Positions 36,022 through 45,087 of a stretch of 64,000 nt of DNA are shown piece after piece. The DNA is from Shewanella sp. NFH-SH190041. GTDB lineage: Bacteria; Pseudomonadota; Gammaproteobacteria; Enterobacterales; Shewanellaceae. Location of the stretch: assembly GCF_024363255.1 (NCBI RefSeq), contig NZ_AP026070.1, forward strand, positions 868,001-932,000, in the 5' to 3' direction. A program made the translations under genes and the position numbers. Position 1 is the first letter of the stretch. Each line of letters begins with the position of its first letter. The notes beneath the pieces are model-generated. The model searched no databases. It was not told where the DNA came from and saw nothing but the letters and a program-made list of their open reading frames with translations.

Positions 36022-37407
36022 TTATTTTTTACCCATGGCCCGGCGCGCGGCAATAATGATGGTTGTTAGTAAAATAGCGACAATAATCAACCCAATAGCT
36101 AGTACTGGGTTTTGCATTGAACTGGGGTCTACTACCAATAATGCCCCCAGACCTGTCATCATGACACCAGACATTAACTTCAGTCCTTCACCTTCTTTTT
36201 CCGTCAGTTTTCGCTTGCCCAAGGTGGCGCTGAAGATAATGACTATGGTGGCTAACGGGATGACATAAACAATATTGTATAAAGCCAGGTAGGCATAACG
36301 TTCCATTGTGGGTAACTGGTGCATGGACAAGACACTGGTATAAATCATCGGGAAGCCGGCAGTACAGAGCAATTCATAGGCATTGGCTAAAATGGCCAGT
36401 ACGGTTGAGCCGATTATCATGGCGCCCAGTGAGCTGGCGCTAGAGAGCTTACCCATGCGCTTGATCAGCCCGGAGCGATTTTGTGTCGACATGGAGAGAC
36501 TGACTTTGCCGCGATGGAAGAAAAACTCTTTAATATTGATCCCCCCTGCGACCAGTGCCAGTAATCCGGCAATCAGAATAATAGTGCCACCGTCCCCTCC
36601 GGCGCCGAGCAGTTCAAACATATTCAGCCAGGCAGTCATAAACAGGAAGTAAATAAGCCCGGAGAAAAAGACAAAGATCCCACCAACAATCAACATGCGG
36701 CTTCGACTTTTGGCATTGACCATAATCGACAGTAAAAACAGCAGTACAAAGAAGGCACAGGGGTTAAAGGCATCTACGCCCGCGAGCACTAAGGTCAGTA
36801 GCGGCAATGATAATTGCTCTGGCGCGACTGTACCGATAAGGGGCAGATCCACCGGTTGCACTTTAGTGATGCTGATCGTTTCGTCACTGGCGTCACAGGC
36901 ACCTGGTGCACTGCTTTCACTGCAGGTGCCAAACAGTGGCGAATCCAGCGTGATAGGAGCCAGCAGCGGCTGTTGTGGGTCTAATTTGCCGCCCAGTTTG
37001 CTATAGCAGTTCCGTAGCGTCTTCTCGATAAACTGCCCGGTGACTTCATCACTGTTATAACCCACAACGGCTTGACCACAGATACCGATAAAGGGCACAG
37101 AGGTGGTTTGTTGTCCGGTTTGTTCAGCAATGTGTTGCCAGCGAGCCAGCGCCCCGGGCGCCGTCACCATTTCCGCATTCAGTTCTACCCAAGGGTATTT
37201 TTCTGCCAGCTTATCAATAAAGGGGTGAGCCTTAGCACAGTGGGGACAGGTTTTTGACCAGAAAAAATACAGTTTGACCACAGGCTCGCCCCGGGCATTT
37301 TGACTGTGCCACAGTGGGGATGAATCCATTGCCGCAAAGCTGGGGGTGATAAAGGTGCACAAACCGATAAACAACAGCGTGAATATCAGTTTACAGGAAT
37401 GAGCCAT
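36022..37407 (-). CDS. Thioredoxin-fold protein fused to a CcdA/DsbD-like membrane domain
   Basis: A 461-residue inner-membrane protein. After a signal peptide (1-25) comes a periplasmic thioredoxin domain with the redox pair in KTCPHCAKAHPF (about 55). About seven hydrophobic helices from residue 200 follow, with the CcdA/DsbD-type cysteines in DAFNPCAFFVLLFLLSI and YELLCTAGFP. This suggests transfer of electrons from the cytoplasm to the periplasmic thioredoxin domain. Its partner protein is unknown. GGGAGG precedes the start. Confidence 0.82.
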   Translation of the reverse strand: MAHSCKLIFTLLFIGLCTFITPSFAAMDSSPLWHSQNARGEPVVKLYFFWSKTCPHCAKAHPFIDKLAEKYPWVELNAEMVTAPGALARWQHIAEQTGQQTTSVPFIGICGQAVVGYNSDEVTGQFIEKTLRNCYSKLGGKLDPQQPLLAPITLDSPLFGTCSESSAPGACDASDETISITKVQPVDLPLIGTVAPEQLSLPLLTLVLAGVDAFNPCAFFVLLFLLSIMVNAKSRSRMLIVGGIFVFFSGLIYFLFMTAWLNMFELLGAGGDGGTIILIAGLLALVAGGINIKEFFFHRGKVSLSMSTQNRSGLIKRMGKLSSASSLGAMIIGSTVLAILANAYELLCTAGFPMIYTSVLSMHQLPTMERYAYLALYNIVYVIPLATIVIIFSATLGKRKLTEKEGEGLKLMSGVMMTGLGALLVVDPSSMQNPVLAIGLIIVAILLTTIIIAARRAMGKK

Positions 37408-37536
37408 GTAGCCTCCCGGTAAAATTAGAGTTGTGTAATATATTGAATTAACAACATTTTACCCCTGTTAGCTAACAGGTTGCGTGACAGGGTTACAATT
37501 ACCGCTCGGCAAATGGCAACAATAACGTAACTAGCA

Positions 37537-37730
37537 GGGTTTGTTGACTTTTTAAGTTTGTTTTTGCAGCAATTTGAGGATTATTTATACAAGGTAGAGG
37601 CTTTGATAGGTAGTGCGCTACCTGATAACCCGATAACGCAGTAGAAAGGAGCCTCAAACTCTGTCCGAAGGGTTGGGCTAAAAGCGTTTTACGCTTTGTT
37701 GAGTGGCGCTTGCTTAGCATAACTTGGCCT
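37537..37730 (+). repeat. MITE copy C (right end missing)
   Basis: Aligns with the left ~190 bp of copy A, starting GGGTTTGTTGACTTTTTAAG and including GATAGGTAGTGCGCTACCTG. The right terminal repeat is not recognisable. Confidence 0.8.
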
Positions 37731-37806
37731 GAGCGTGACTGATTAGAGGTTATTGTGGCTGTGATGACGGATGATGGTACCGCCATAGCAGACAAAAAGT
37801 GGGCGG

Positions 37807-38217
37807 TTACTCCGCCCAACGGGGTTGGTTTGCGTTCATTTGGCCGGGGCATAGGCTGATATAGACCGTACGGCTACCATTGGCGGCGGTATTTATCCGG
37901 CTGATCAGTGGCGGGGTGGTCGCCGTGGCTGCCAGATGAGCTTTGATCCTGTCTATTCGTCGCATGCCTAGCCAGCGGTTGTATTCACGATCTTTTTCTG
38001 TAGCGCTTTTGGCTAAACTGAATTCAAGCAGTAAATAATCACCCGGCGCACCGATTGTCAGTTGCTGCAGTTGCTGTAGGTGTGCCATTGCCGATTGATT
38101 GAAATAAGAGCTGTTGCGGTCAAAATCGATACTGGCAAGCGGTTGCCCTCCTGGGCAGGATGCTGCTGAGGCCAGTGGGGCAAACAAAGCCATCAAAAGA
38201 GGCAGATATTTAGGCAT
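37807..38217 (-). CDS. Secreted OmpA-C-like small protein
   Basis: A protein of about 136 residues with a signal peptide (cut near LASAAS). The segment EYNRWLGMRRIDRIKAHL resembles the helix of OmpA-type peptidoglycan-binding domains, and IDFDRNSSYF resembles their first strand, but the domain looks incomplete. The ATG at 38215-38217 was chosen because it gives a proper signal peptide; the frame is open further upstream. Function is unknown. Confidence 0.6.
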   Translation of the reverse strand: MPKYLPLLMALFAPLASAASCPGGQPLASIDFDRNSSYFNQSAMAHLQQLQQLTIGAPGDYLLLEFSLAKSATEKDREYNRWLGMRRIDRIKAHLAATATTPPLISRINTAANGSRTVYISLCPGQMNANQPRWAE

Positions 38218-38482
38218 AAAAATTCGTACTCTGTGGTGATTTGCCGATAATGTTGCTGGCCACACTTTACGGTATCACTAACCGGGTTGCAAAAGCCAAC
38301 GCCTTGATGTAACCCATTGATACATATGGGCGTTGTGTCTTTGATGGTTAATTAGCCCTAGGTCGTCGGCGTCTCAATCACTGACTCAGCGATAGCTTAA
38401 AGAGGGAAGTCGCAATCCTTTGCCGTCTTGCGAGCGATTAGCCGAGTGAAGGGCAAGTAAAACAATGGATGGGGATAGCACA

Positions 38483-39688
38483 ATGGAGCAACTGGATGTT
38501 TTAGTGGTAGGGGGCGGCATTACCGGCGTTGGTATTGCTCAGTTTGCTGCGGCTGCAGGCTATCGGGTAGCACTGTGGGAAAAGGCTGAGCTTGGTAGTG
38601 CCACATCAGCCAATTCCAGTAAACTCATCCATGGCGGACTTAGGTATTTAGAAACGGGTCAGTTGTCCTTGGTTCGCCGTTGCCTTAAGCAGCGGCGGCA
38701 ATTGCTTAACTTGGCGCCGGCACTGGTAAAACCTGTGCCGTTTTATATCCCGGTCTATCATGACAGCCGCCGTGGCGCGATCACCATTACTGCCGGCTTA
38801 GGCCTGTATGCCTTACTCAGTGAGCTGGATCCCATGGGGCGTTTCAGCCGTCTGGCATCAGGCCAGTGGCCGAGATTCAATGGGCTGAAACAGACCGGGC
38901 TGCAGCATGTTTTTCAATATTGGGATGCTCAAACTGATGATCAGCTGCTAACTCGAGCTGTCGCCGCCAGTGCCGCCAGCCTGGGCGCAGTTGTGTGTGA
39001 GCAGACTCAATGTGATGCGATTTATCTTGGCGCCCATTGTTGTCAGGTCACTGGTCGGGGGGCGCAGGGGGAACCCTTGGCGGTGCGTAGTCAGATGGTG
39101 GTCAATGCTTGTGGCCCTTGGGTCAATGAGTTGCTGGCCCGAGTGACGCCTGCTCAGGTCGGTATTGATATTGACTGGGTGCAGGGCAGTCATCTGTTGT
39201 TGGATATACCACCGCCGGATGGCGTGCTCTATCTTGAATCACCTTTGGATAATCGGGTGATCTTTGTCATCCCCTGGCAGGGCCAGACGCTACTGGGGAC
39301 AACGGAAGTGATGCTGCCAAGTTTAACTCAGCAGCCAAGCATCACAGATACCGAGCTGCGTTATCTGTTACAGGTATACGGTCATTACTTCTCGGCATTC
39401 AGCCAAGCTGAGCTGCAATCGCGTATTGTGCGCCATTTTTGTGGGATACGGGTATTGCCACACGGTGGTGATGCCGCGTTTTCTCGCCCACGTGAAACCT
39501 TATTGCATGCCACTGCAGGGCAGCCAAGATTATTATCGGTTTATGGTGGCAAGCTGACAGAGTTTCGAGAAACCGCCGCCCAAGCCTTAGCACATATTAC
39601 CCAACAGCTGGGCCCGCGACAGCTGATTGCTGATGTTGACCGTTTGCCGATAGGGCAGCAGGATGATCCTTTGGCCGAAACCGGCTAA
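38483..39688 (+). CDS. Short GlpD-like FAD-dependent oxidoreductase
   Basis: About 401 residues, related to aerobic glycerol-3-phosphate dehydrogenase. The FAD motif VLVVGGGITGVGIAQFAAA is at the N-terminus, followed by the GlpD signature SANSSKLIHGGLRYLE. CGIRVLPHGGDAAFSRPRE and YGGKLTEFRETA close the catalytic domain. It lacks the C-terminal helical domain of GlpD (about 500 aa), so the electron acceptor or substrate may differ. An upstream ATG at 38465 is also possible. It precedes rlmC by about 60 bp. Confidence 0.85.
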   Translation: MEQLDVLVVGGGITGVGIAQFAAAAGYRVALWEKAELGSATSANSSKLIHGGLRYLETGQLSLVRRCLKQRRQLLNLAPALVKPVPFYIPVYHDSRRGAITITAGLGLYALLSELDPMGRFSRLASGQWPRFNGLKQTGLQHVFQYWDAQTDDQLLTRAVAASAASLGAVVCEQTQCDAIYLGAHCCQVTGRGAQGEPLAVRSQMVVNACGPWVNELLARVTPAQVGIDIDWVQGSHLLLDIPPPDGVLYLESPLDNRVIFVIPWQGQTLLGTTEVMLPSLTQQPSITDTELRYLLQVYGHYFSAFSQAELQSRIVRHFCGIRVLPHGGDAAFSRPRETLLHATAGQPRLLSVYGGKLTEFRETAAQALAHITQQLGPRQLIADVDRLPIGQQDDPLAETG

Positions 39689-39745
39689 AATACGCGGCCA
39701 TTTATGACCGGGCTTACCGGCGCAGTTCTGACGCGAGAAAACACC

Positions 39746-40888
39746 ATGCTGAAATGCCATTTCCATCAACAGGGCCTTTGCCACTCCTGCACCCGGTTGG
39801 ACACCCCTATGTCACAGCAGTTGACGGATAAAATGGCGCAGTTGCAGACCTTATTGGCCGGTATTGATGTGGCAGAATATTTGCCTCCCGTGTCAGGCCC
39901 ACAGCAGCAGTTTCGCAATAAAGCGAAAATGGTGGCCTTGGGGGCGGCGCATCAGCCGGTGCTGGGGATTGTGGGGCCGGATGGTCAACCTGTGTCTTTG
40001 TGTGATTGTCCCTTGTATCCTGACGATATGCAGCAACTGCTGCACCGGTTAGAAAAATTTATCCAGCAAGCTGGCCTGCCACCCTATCGCATTGATAAGG
40101 CAAAAGGTGAGCTGAAATTTATTTTGCTGACCCGGGCGGCTCATTCTGGTCAATATTTACTGCGTTTTGTGCTGCGCAGTCACCAAGCTATTGCTCGCAT
40201 TGAGCGTGAGTTGCCAGCCTTGTTGGCGGACTTTCCGGCCATTGAGGTGGTTTCGGTCAATATTCAACCGGTGCATATGGCTAGGCTGGAAGGGGAAGAA
40301 GAAATTTTTCTTACCGAGCAGACGCGTCTGGCAGAAGTATTCAATGATGTGCCTTTGTTTATCCGGCCAAAAAGTTTTTTCCAGACCAACCCTGAGGTCG
40401 CCTCTAAGCTCTATGCCACTGCGCGGCAGTGGGTTGCTGAAACGGGTGCCCGCCGTGTTTGGGATCTGTTTTGTGGTGTTGGTGGGTTTGGCCTGCATTG
40501 CGCGTCGGATTCGGTGGCGGTGACGGGGATTGAAATTGAGGCTGAAGCCATTGCCTGTGCGCAACTGTCGGCCGATGCCATGGGGTTGAGTCAATTTCAT
40601 TTTGCGGCGCTGGACTCAACGGGTTTTGCCAAAGGGCAGCAGGCCGAAGATGTGCCGGATGTGATTATTGTTAATCCGCCACGGCGAGGGATAGGTGCTG
40701 AATTATGTCAGTCTCTATCCGAGTTTGCGCCGCAGACCCTGATTTATTCCAGTTGTAATCCAACGTCACTGGCGCGGGATCTGCGGCAAATACAAGGTTA
40801 TCGGATAAGTCGGGTGCAACTGTTTGATATGTTCCCTCATACAGCCCATGCCGAAGTGCTGGTTTTGCTGGAAAAATGCCCGGGCTAA
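39746..40888 (+). CDS. rlmC: 23S rRNA (uracil-747 C5)-methyltransferase
   Basis: A 380-residue RumB-type enzyme. The [4Fe-4S] cysteines are in [17 protein letters not shown] and [10 protein letters not shown], the AdoMet motif is [15 protein letters not shown], and the nucleophile region is [14 protein letters not shown] with the catalytic Cys. It lines up with E. coli RlmC (375 aa) from the first Cys to the end, including [16 protein letters not shown] took the ATG at 39746; a frame 14 codons longer is open but not conserved. Confidence 0.95.
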   Translation: MLKCHFHQQGLCHSCTRLDTPMSQQLTDKMAQLQTLLAGIDVAEYLPPVSGPQQQFRNKAKMVALGAAHQPVLGIVGPDGQPVSLCDCPLYPDDMQQLLHRLEKFIQQAGLPPYRIDKAKGELKFILLTRAAHSGQYLLRFVLRSHQAIARIERELPALLADFPAIEVVSVNIQPVHMARLEGEEEIFLTEQTRLAEVFNDVPLFIRPKSFFQTNPEVASKLYATARQWVAETGARRVWDLFCGVGGFGLHCASDSVAVTGIEIEAEAIACAQLSADAMGLSQFHFAALDSTGFAKGQQAEDVPDVIIVNPPRRGIGAELCQSLSEFAPQTLIYSSCNPTSLARDLRQIQGYRISRVQLFDMFPHTAHAEVLVLLEKCPG

Positions 40889-40919
40889 TTTAGTCATTTT
40901 TTGCCACCGGTAGGAAGAC

Positions 40920-40945
40920 AAAACGCCCGAGTGCTTCGGGCGTTT
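40920..40945. terminator. Bidirectional terminator between rlmC and the nucleoside operon
   Basis: AAACGCCCGA/TCGGGCGTTT stem between convergent genes. Confidence 0.85.
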
Positions 40946-41015
40946 AAGATTAGGCGGGGATGAGGACAACGCGGCAAATCGGGCTGGAATAGACTTACTC
41001 GCCGCGTGATAACGA

Positions 41016-41579
41016 TTAAAGTTGCTGCTGGGCTAATTGTTGGCAGCACTGTTCAAAGCTGATGACTTTGCCTAGGTATTTATCAATATCGGTCAGGTGC
41101 ATCTGGTTGACAGCTTCACTGTTGGTTGCAACGCATTCTTGTACCACAATGGCGTTGTAATCCAGATTGTAGGCATCTGTGACCGTAGCGCGGATACAGC
41201 AGTTGGTTTTGGTGCCAACAATAATGGTGTTACGGATGTTGTGCTCACGCAGGACGACATCGAGATCTGTTCCGAAAAAACCACTGTAGCGGCGCTTTTG
41301 GATCACATAGTCAGATTCCTGCAGGGTAAAGATGTCATCAATATCTTCACCGCCGCTGCCTTCAATGCAGTTAGGACGCATATTCAGTAGATTTTTATCA
41401 AACTTGCCACGGCGATATCTGTGTTGCAGAAAGACTATCAGGCAGTCATGCTGCCGACAGACAGTTAACAGTTCATTGATCCGGGGCAGAATTTCCCGGT
41501 TCTGCGGATAAAATACCAGGCCATCAGGGCTGGTAAAGTCTTTCACCATATCAACAATGATGAGTGCGGTTGTTTTCAT
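41016..41579 (-). CDS. Isochorismatase-like cysteine hydrolase (last gene of the nucleoside operon)
   Basis: A 187-residue hydrolase of the nicotinamidase/isochorismatase fold. The catalytic triad appears intact: Asp10 in LIIVDMVKDF, Lys95 in VIQKRRYSG and Cys128 in TKTNCCIRATVTDAY. Such enzymes hydrolyse amides, carbamates or ureido groups. In this operon it may act on a base or base-derived product released by the phosphorylase. It lies 54 bases after the TrpA-like gene. GGAG is nine bases before the ATG. Confidence 0.88.
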   Translation of the reverse strand: MKTTALIIVDMVKDFTSPDGLVFYPQNREILPRINELLTVCRQHDCLIVFLQHRYRRGKFDKNLLNMRPNCIEGSGGEDIDDIFTLQESDYVIQKRRYSGFFGTDLDVVLREHNIRNTIIVGTKTNCCIRATVTDAYNLDYNAIVVQECVATNSEAVNQMHLTDIDKYLGKVISFEQCCQQLAQQQL

Positions 41580-41633
41580 TACATGATGCTCCAGAACCGG
41601 GCCGCCACTCAGCGGCTGCCCGGATATCGCTGA

Positions 41634-42350
41634 TTAGCAGGCCGCTTTGAAATCACGGATCACCTGCTGTAGCGCAGGAATATCATCGTGCAGTTTCAAA
41701 ATCGTGCTACCAACAAAAATGCCATCTGCGCCAGCGGCTTTCACCATGGCAACATCGTCTAAGGTGTGCACGCCGACACCACAGTAAATCGGGGCGGTAA
41801 TATCCAGTCCACGCAGATAGTTGATGCAGTCCTGTAGCTTTGGGTATGCCGGGTTGATATTGCCTGTGGTCGGTTTGGCTTGCAGGTAAACAAATCCATT
41901 AGATTGAATGGCGTAATCAATTTCATCCTGCGGCAGATGATACTGGATGTAGCAGCTGACTTTGATACCTTGAGCCATCAGATAATCTTTGATGTCGTTA
42001 TTGGTTAGACCCACAAAAATCAGATCGTCAAAGCCGTTGTCCAGGGCAAAGCGGGCAAACTTTTCCTGACCAATGGCTTTTACTGTGCTCTCGTAGGCGA
42101 GCAGAATAAATTTAGCCTGAGGGAAGTCATTTTTAATGCGGATCATACCCGCCATATATTGGTCATAGTCACTGCAGTTGGTTAGTGCGGTGGCCATTCG
42201 CCCCTGGATCAGTTCGTTTTCCAGATAAGGATTGGTGTCCGGAAAGTCGATCTCAATAATGTCGCAGCCGGCATCAATATAGTGCTTGGCCATTTGGTAG
42301 CTGTCCTGGATGGTTGGATAGCCATTAGATAAGTAACCAATTAAGTTCAT
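41634..42350 (-). CDS. Orphan TrpA-like TIM barrel
   Basis: A 238-residue protein related to the alpha subunit of tryptophan synthase, without any TrpB nearby. The first catalytic Glu is kept (Glu33 in IIEIDFP), while the second catalytic acid, Asp60 in E. coli TrpA, aligns with Glu44. The C-terminal phosphate-binding loop (GVGVHTLDDV and GIFVGSTILKL) is conserved, suggesting a phosphorylated substrate and retro-aldol-type chemistry. The ATG at 42348-42350 gives the standard TrpA start. It follows the alcohol dehydrogenase gene by four bases. The function is inferred. Confidence 0.82.
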   Translation of the reverse strand: MNLIGYLSNGYPTIQDSYQMAKHYIDAGCDIIEIDFPDTNPYLENELIQGRMATALTNCSDYDQYMAGMIRIKNDFPQAKFILLAYESTVKAIGQEKFARFALDNGFDDLIFVGLTNNDIKDYLMAQGIKVSCYIQYHLPQDEIDYAIQSNGFVYLQAKPTTGNINPAYPKLQDCINYLRGLDITAPIYCGVGVHTLDDVAMVKAAGADGIFVGSTILKLHDDIPALQQVIRDFKAAC

Positions 42351-42354
42351 AAAA

Positions 42355-43518
42355 TTATTTCTCACCATAGTATGCGGCTTTAAACAGCTGCTTGAATTCG
42401 TCAATCGTTGGGATGACAGGATTGGTTTTGGTGCAACCATCGTGCAAAGCCATCTGGGCCATGTCATCGAGTTTGGCCAGGAAGTCAGTCTCATCTTGCA
42501 GGGCTTGGCAGTTGCTGTTGGCCAAGGTGGCCGGGATATTCAGACTGGCATTTAATTCACTGACCAGCGCTGTCATATCGGCATAACCCAGCTCGGTTGC
42601 CAGCTGTTGATACAGCGCCTTTGCGTCAGCATTGGCACTGTTATAGCGGATGATATAAGGCAGCAAAATAGCATCGGCCAGCCCGTGGGCAATGCCGAAA
42701 TAACTGCCCAGGGTATGAGCCATAGAGTGCACAATGCCCAGTGACACATTGGTAAAGGCCATGCCAGCGACCATAGAGGCATTAAGCATTTGCTCGCGGT
42801 AATCGAGGTTTTCACCTTCCCGGTAGGCTTTTGGCAGATAGGTGACGATATCGCGCACAGCCTGCTTGACCAGCAGATGACTGACATAATTGGCCCGGTT
42901 TGATACCAAGGCTTCCAGTGCGTGGGTTAGGGCATCAAGACCGGTTTCTGCCGTGATATGCGGTGGCATTGATTGGGTGACCACAGGATCGCAAATGGCG
43001 ATATCCGGCATCATTTCCATATGACCAATACCGTATTTGATATGGGTCTTTTCATCGGTGATCACCACTGAGCGAGATACTTCACTGGCGGTGCCGGATG
43101 TGGATGGAATACAGGCCAGCTGAGCTTTGGCGCGCAGCGGTGGAATGGGGTTGGGGGCCACAATATCGGCTAAGCAGTTAAGCTGCGGATGTTCGTAGTA
43201 CACCCACATGGCTTTGGCCGCGTCCATTGCCGAGCCGCCACCTAGGGCAATAATCAGATCTGGCTCAAAGGCCTTCATCTGTGTTGCACCGGCCCAAACG
43301 GTCGCAAAAGAGGGATCAGGTTCCACCCCTTTAAAGGTGTCGACGACCATGCCAGCAGTTTCACAGTAATCAATTACCTTGCCCAGCATGCCGGATTTTT
43401 CCATACTGCTGCCACCCATGACAATCATGGCTCGCTTATGGGGCAGCGTTGCCAGATGAGCCAGACAGCCTTGACCGAATAACAGCTGGCTACCGGCCAG
43501 TTTCATTGGACGCATCAT
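42355..43518 (-). CDS. Iron-containing (group III) alcohol dehydrogenase
   Basis: A 387-residue NAD(P)-dependent dehydrogenase. The dinucleotide motif ALGGGSAMDAAKAMWV is present, and the metal ligands lie in TGLDALTHALEAL and SMAHTLGSYFGIAHGLADA (Asp and three His). The substrate would be a small alcohol, aldehyde or sugar phosphate-derived carbonyl in this pathway. The start has GGAAAA upstream. The spacing to the BtpA-like gene is 16 bases, so it is in the same operon. Confidence 0.92.
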   Translation of the reverse strand: MMRPMKLAGSQLLFGQGCLAHLATLPHKRAMIVMGGSSMEKSGMLGKVIDYCETAGMVVDTFKGVEPDPSFATVWAGATQMKAFEPDLIIALGGGSAMDAAKAMWVYYEHPQLNCLADIVAPNPIPPLRAKAQLACIPSTSGTASEVSRSVVITDEKTHIKYGIGHMEMMPDIAICDPVVTQSMPPHITAETGLDALTHALEALVSNRANYVSHLLVKQAVRDIVTYLPKAYREGENLDYREQMLNASMVAGMAFTNVSLGIVHSMAHTLGSYFGIAHGLADAILLPYIIRYNSANADAKALYQQLATELGYADMTALVSELNASLNIPATLANSNCQALQDETDFLAKLDDMAQMALHDGCTKTNPVIPTIDEFKQLFKAAYYGEK

Positions 43519-43534
43519 AATCTTTTTTCCGTAT

Positions 43535-44329
43535 TTATCTGTTGCTGAGTGTCAGGGCGTTGACCACATTGCGGGTCAGTTCCAAGGAGATCGGGTTGGT
43601 GATCACGCCACCTTGTTTCAAACTTGAGCCGATAATGGCACCGTCGGCGATATCCAACTGGGCAGCAATATTGTCGGCGTTCACCCCTGAGCCAGCGATC
43701 ACCGGGATATTGACCACTTTTTTCACCCGGGCAATCATTTCCAGTGGAGTTTCGGCGCCAATGGCTGAGCCGGTCACAATAATGGCGTCAGCTCCACACT
43801 CAGCGGCGGTTTTGGCTGACTGCTCAATGGTGATATGGGGCAGCAGCATATTGGAGTGCTTAACCTGCACATCGGCTAAGACTTTGATATTTTCCGCTGC
43901 CAGTGCTTTACGGAAATACATACATTCCCGCGCACAGGGCTGAATAATGCCACCGTAGAACTCAACGGTATCGACAAAGACAGGAATGCGGACAAATTCC
44001 GCGCCAATGGCCTTGGCCAGCGCCAGAGATGTCTGGGCATCATTGAAGGCGGCATCAATCCCGACCGGTACCTTGACCGCTTGTTTTACCAGTGCCGCCG
44101 CCGCTGACAAGGCGGTGATCTGGGCGATATCCATTTTGGCGGCAAATGGGGTATCCCCCATGTTTTCTACTATGATGCCGTCCACCCCGGCGGCTTCTAG
44201 TGCGATGGCATCTTGCACGGCTTGATCAAGAATTTTCTGGCTGTCGCCGTCAAACCCCGGTGTTCCCGGTAGCGGCAGACAGTGCACCATACCGAGAATA
44301 AAACGCCCCTGATTACGGATAATGCTCAT
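43535..44329 (-). CDS. BtpA/SgcQ family TIM barrel protein
   Basis: A 264-residue member of the BtpA family, TIM barrels distantly related to phosphate-binding lyases and epimerases. It opens with GMVHCLPLPGTPGF. Also typical are GVDGIIVENMGDTPF, VGIDAAFND and the C-terminal IAGSGVNADNIAAQL with GAIIGSSLKQGG, a phosphate-site pattern. E. coli SgcQ lies in a sugar-utilisation operon. The cyanobacterial BtpA name reflects photosystem assembly, which does not apply here. No reaction is established. One base separates its ATG from the upstream stop. Confidence 0.88.
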   Translation of the reverse strand: MSIIRNQGRFILGMVHCLPLPGTPGFDGDSQKILDQAVQDAIALEAAGVDGIIVENMGDTPFAAKMDIAQITALSAAAALVKQAVKVPVGIDAAFNDAQTSLALAKAIGAEFVRIPVFVDTVEFYGGIIQPCARECMYFRKALAAENIKVLADVQVKHSNMLLPHITIEQSAKTAAECGADAIIVTGSAIGAETPLEMIARVKKVVNIPVIAGSGVNADNIAAQLDIADGAIIGSSLKQGGVITNPISLELTRNVVNALTLSNR

Positions 44330-44330
44330 G

Positions 44331-45086
44331 TTATTTCCCCGCCTGCATGTGGTACTGGTAAATCCCTTCTAGGGTGACACGGCACAATAAATCTTCGGCA
44401 TCAATCCGCGCTTGGCCTTCCAATACCTGCTTTAAGTTTTCCAGTACCGTCACCATGGTTACGACACAGGTTTTGACATCCATGAGTCGCCCCAGCGTCA
44501 ACATGCAGGATGATTCCATATCGATACAGCAGATATTTTCTTTTTTCAGCTGGGCAAATGTGGCTTGAATATCCGTTTGACGCTCATCAGATAGGCGGCT
44601 TTGGCGCATCTGGGAGTAAAAGCCATCCATGGTGCAGTTAATGCCGTTATGGTACTCACAGCCCAACATGGTCACGGCCTGGTTCATGGCATTGACGAGA
44701 GCAAAATCCGCCACAGCCGGGTAGGAGACCGGGACGTAAGTGGCAGAGGTGCTTTCTTCTCGTTTCGCGCCCACCGGGATAATAAATTTCCCCAGTAGCT
44801 CATCTTTCAGTGACATGGTCGTGCCCATGCGCACAGCGACTTCCATGCCGCATTGGTACATTTCTTCCATGGCGATGGCGGCAGAGGGGGCGCCGATGCC
44901 GGTTGAGGTCACGGTAATCGGCACCCCTTTGTATAGGCCGGTATAGGTGTTGTATTCCCGGGCAAAGGCAACATGTTTGGGGTCAGTCAGATATTTTTTG
45001 ATGACATCAATACGCCAGGGATCACCGGAAAACACCACATAGTTGGCGATATCGTGACTGGTCGCTTTCATGTACAAAGTGGTCAA
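44331..45086 (-). CDS. Uridine-phosphorylase-like nucleoside phosphorylase
   Basis: A protein of about 251 residues of the PNP/UDP phosphorylase family. Phosphate and ribose motifs are kept: SGDPWR, STGIGAPSAAIAMEEM, RMGTTMSL and the ribose-binding DMESSCMLTLG. The uracil-recognition segment of E. coli Udp (FYPGQERYDT) is replaced by FYSQMRQSRLSDER, so the base may not be uracil. The best start is TTG at 45086, six bases after AAGGAG and overlapping nothing. The ATG at 45071 is too far from that site, and starts further upstream would overlap the kinase gene. Confidence 0.85.
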   Translation of the reverse strand: MTTLYMKATSHDIANYVVFSGDPWRIDVIKKYLTDPKHVAFAREYNTYTGLYKGVPITVTSTGIGAPSAAIAMEEMYQCGMEVAVRMGTTMSLKDELLGKFIIPVGAKREESTSATYVPVSYPAVADFALVNAMNQAVTMLGCEYHNGINCTMDGFYSQMRQSRLSDERQTDIQATFAQLKKENICCIDMESSCMLTLGRLMDVKTCVVTMVTVLENLKQVLEGQARIDAEDLLCRVTLEGIYQYHMQAGK

Positions 45087-45087
45087 A

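Noticed and set aside
41634..42350. Annotation as a true tryptophan synthase alpha subunit
   Set aside because: There is no trpB or other trp gene beside it, one catalytic acid position differs, and the operon context is nucleoside use.
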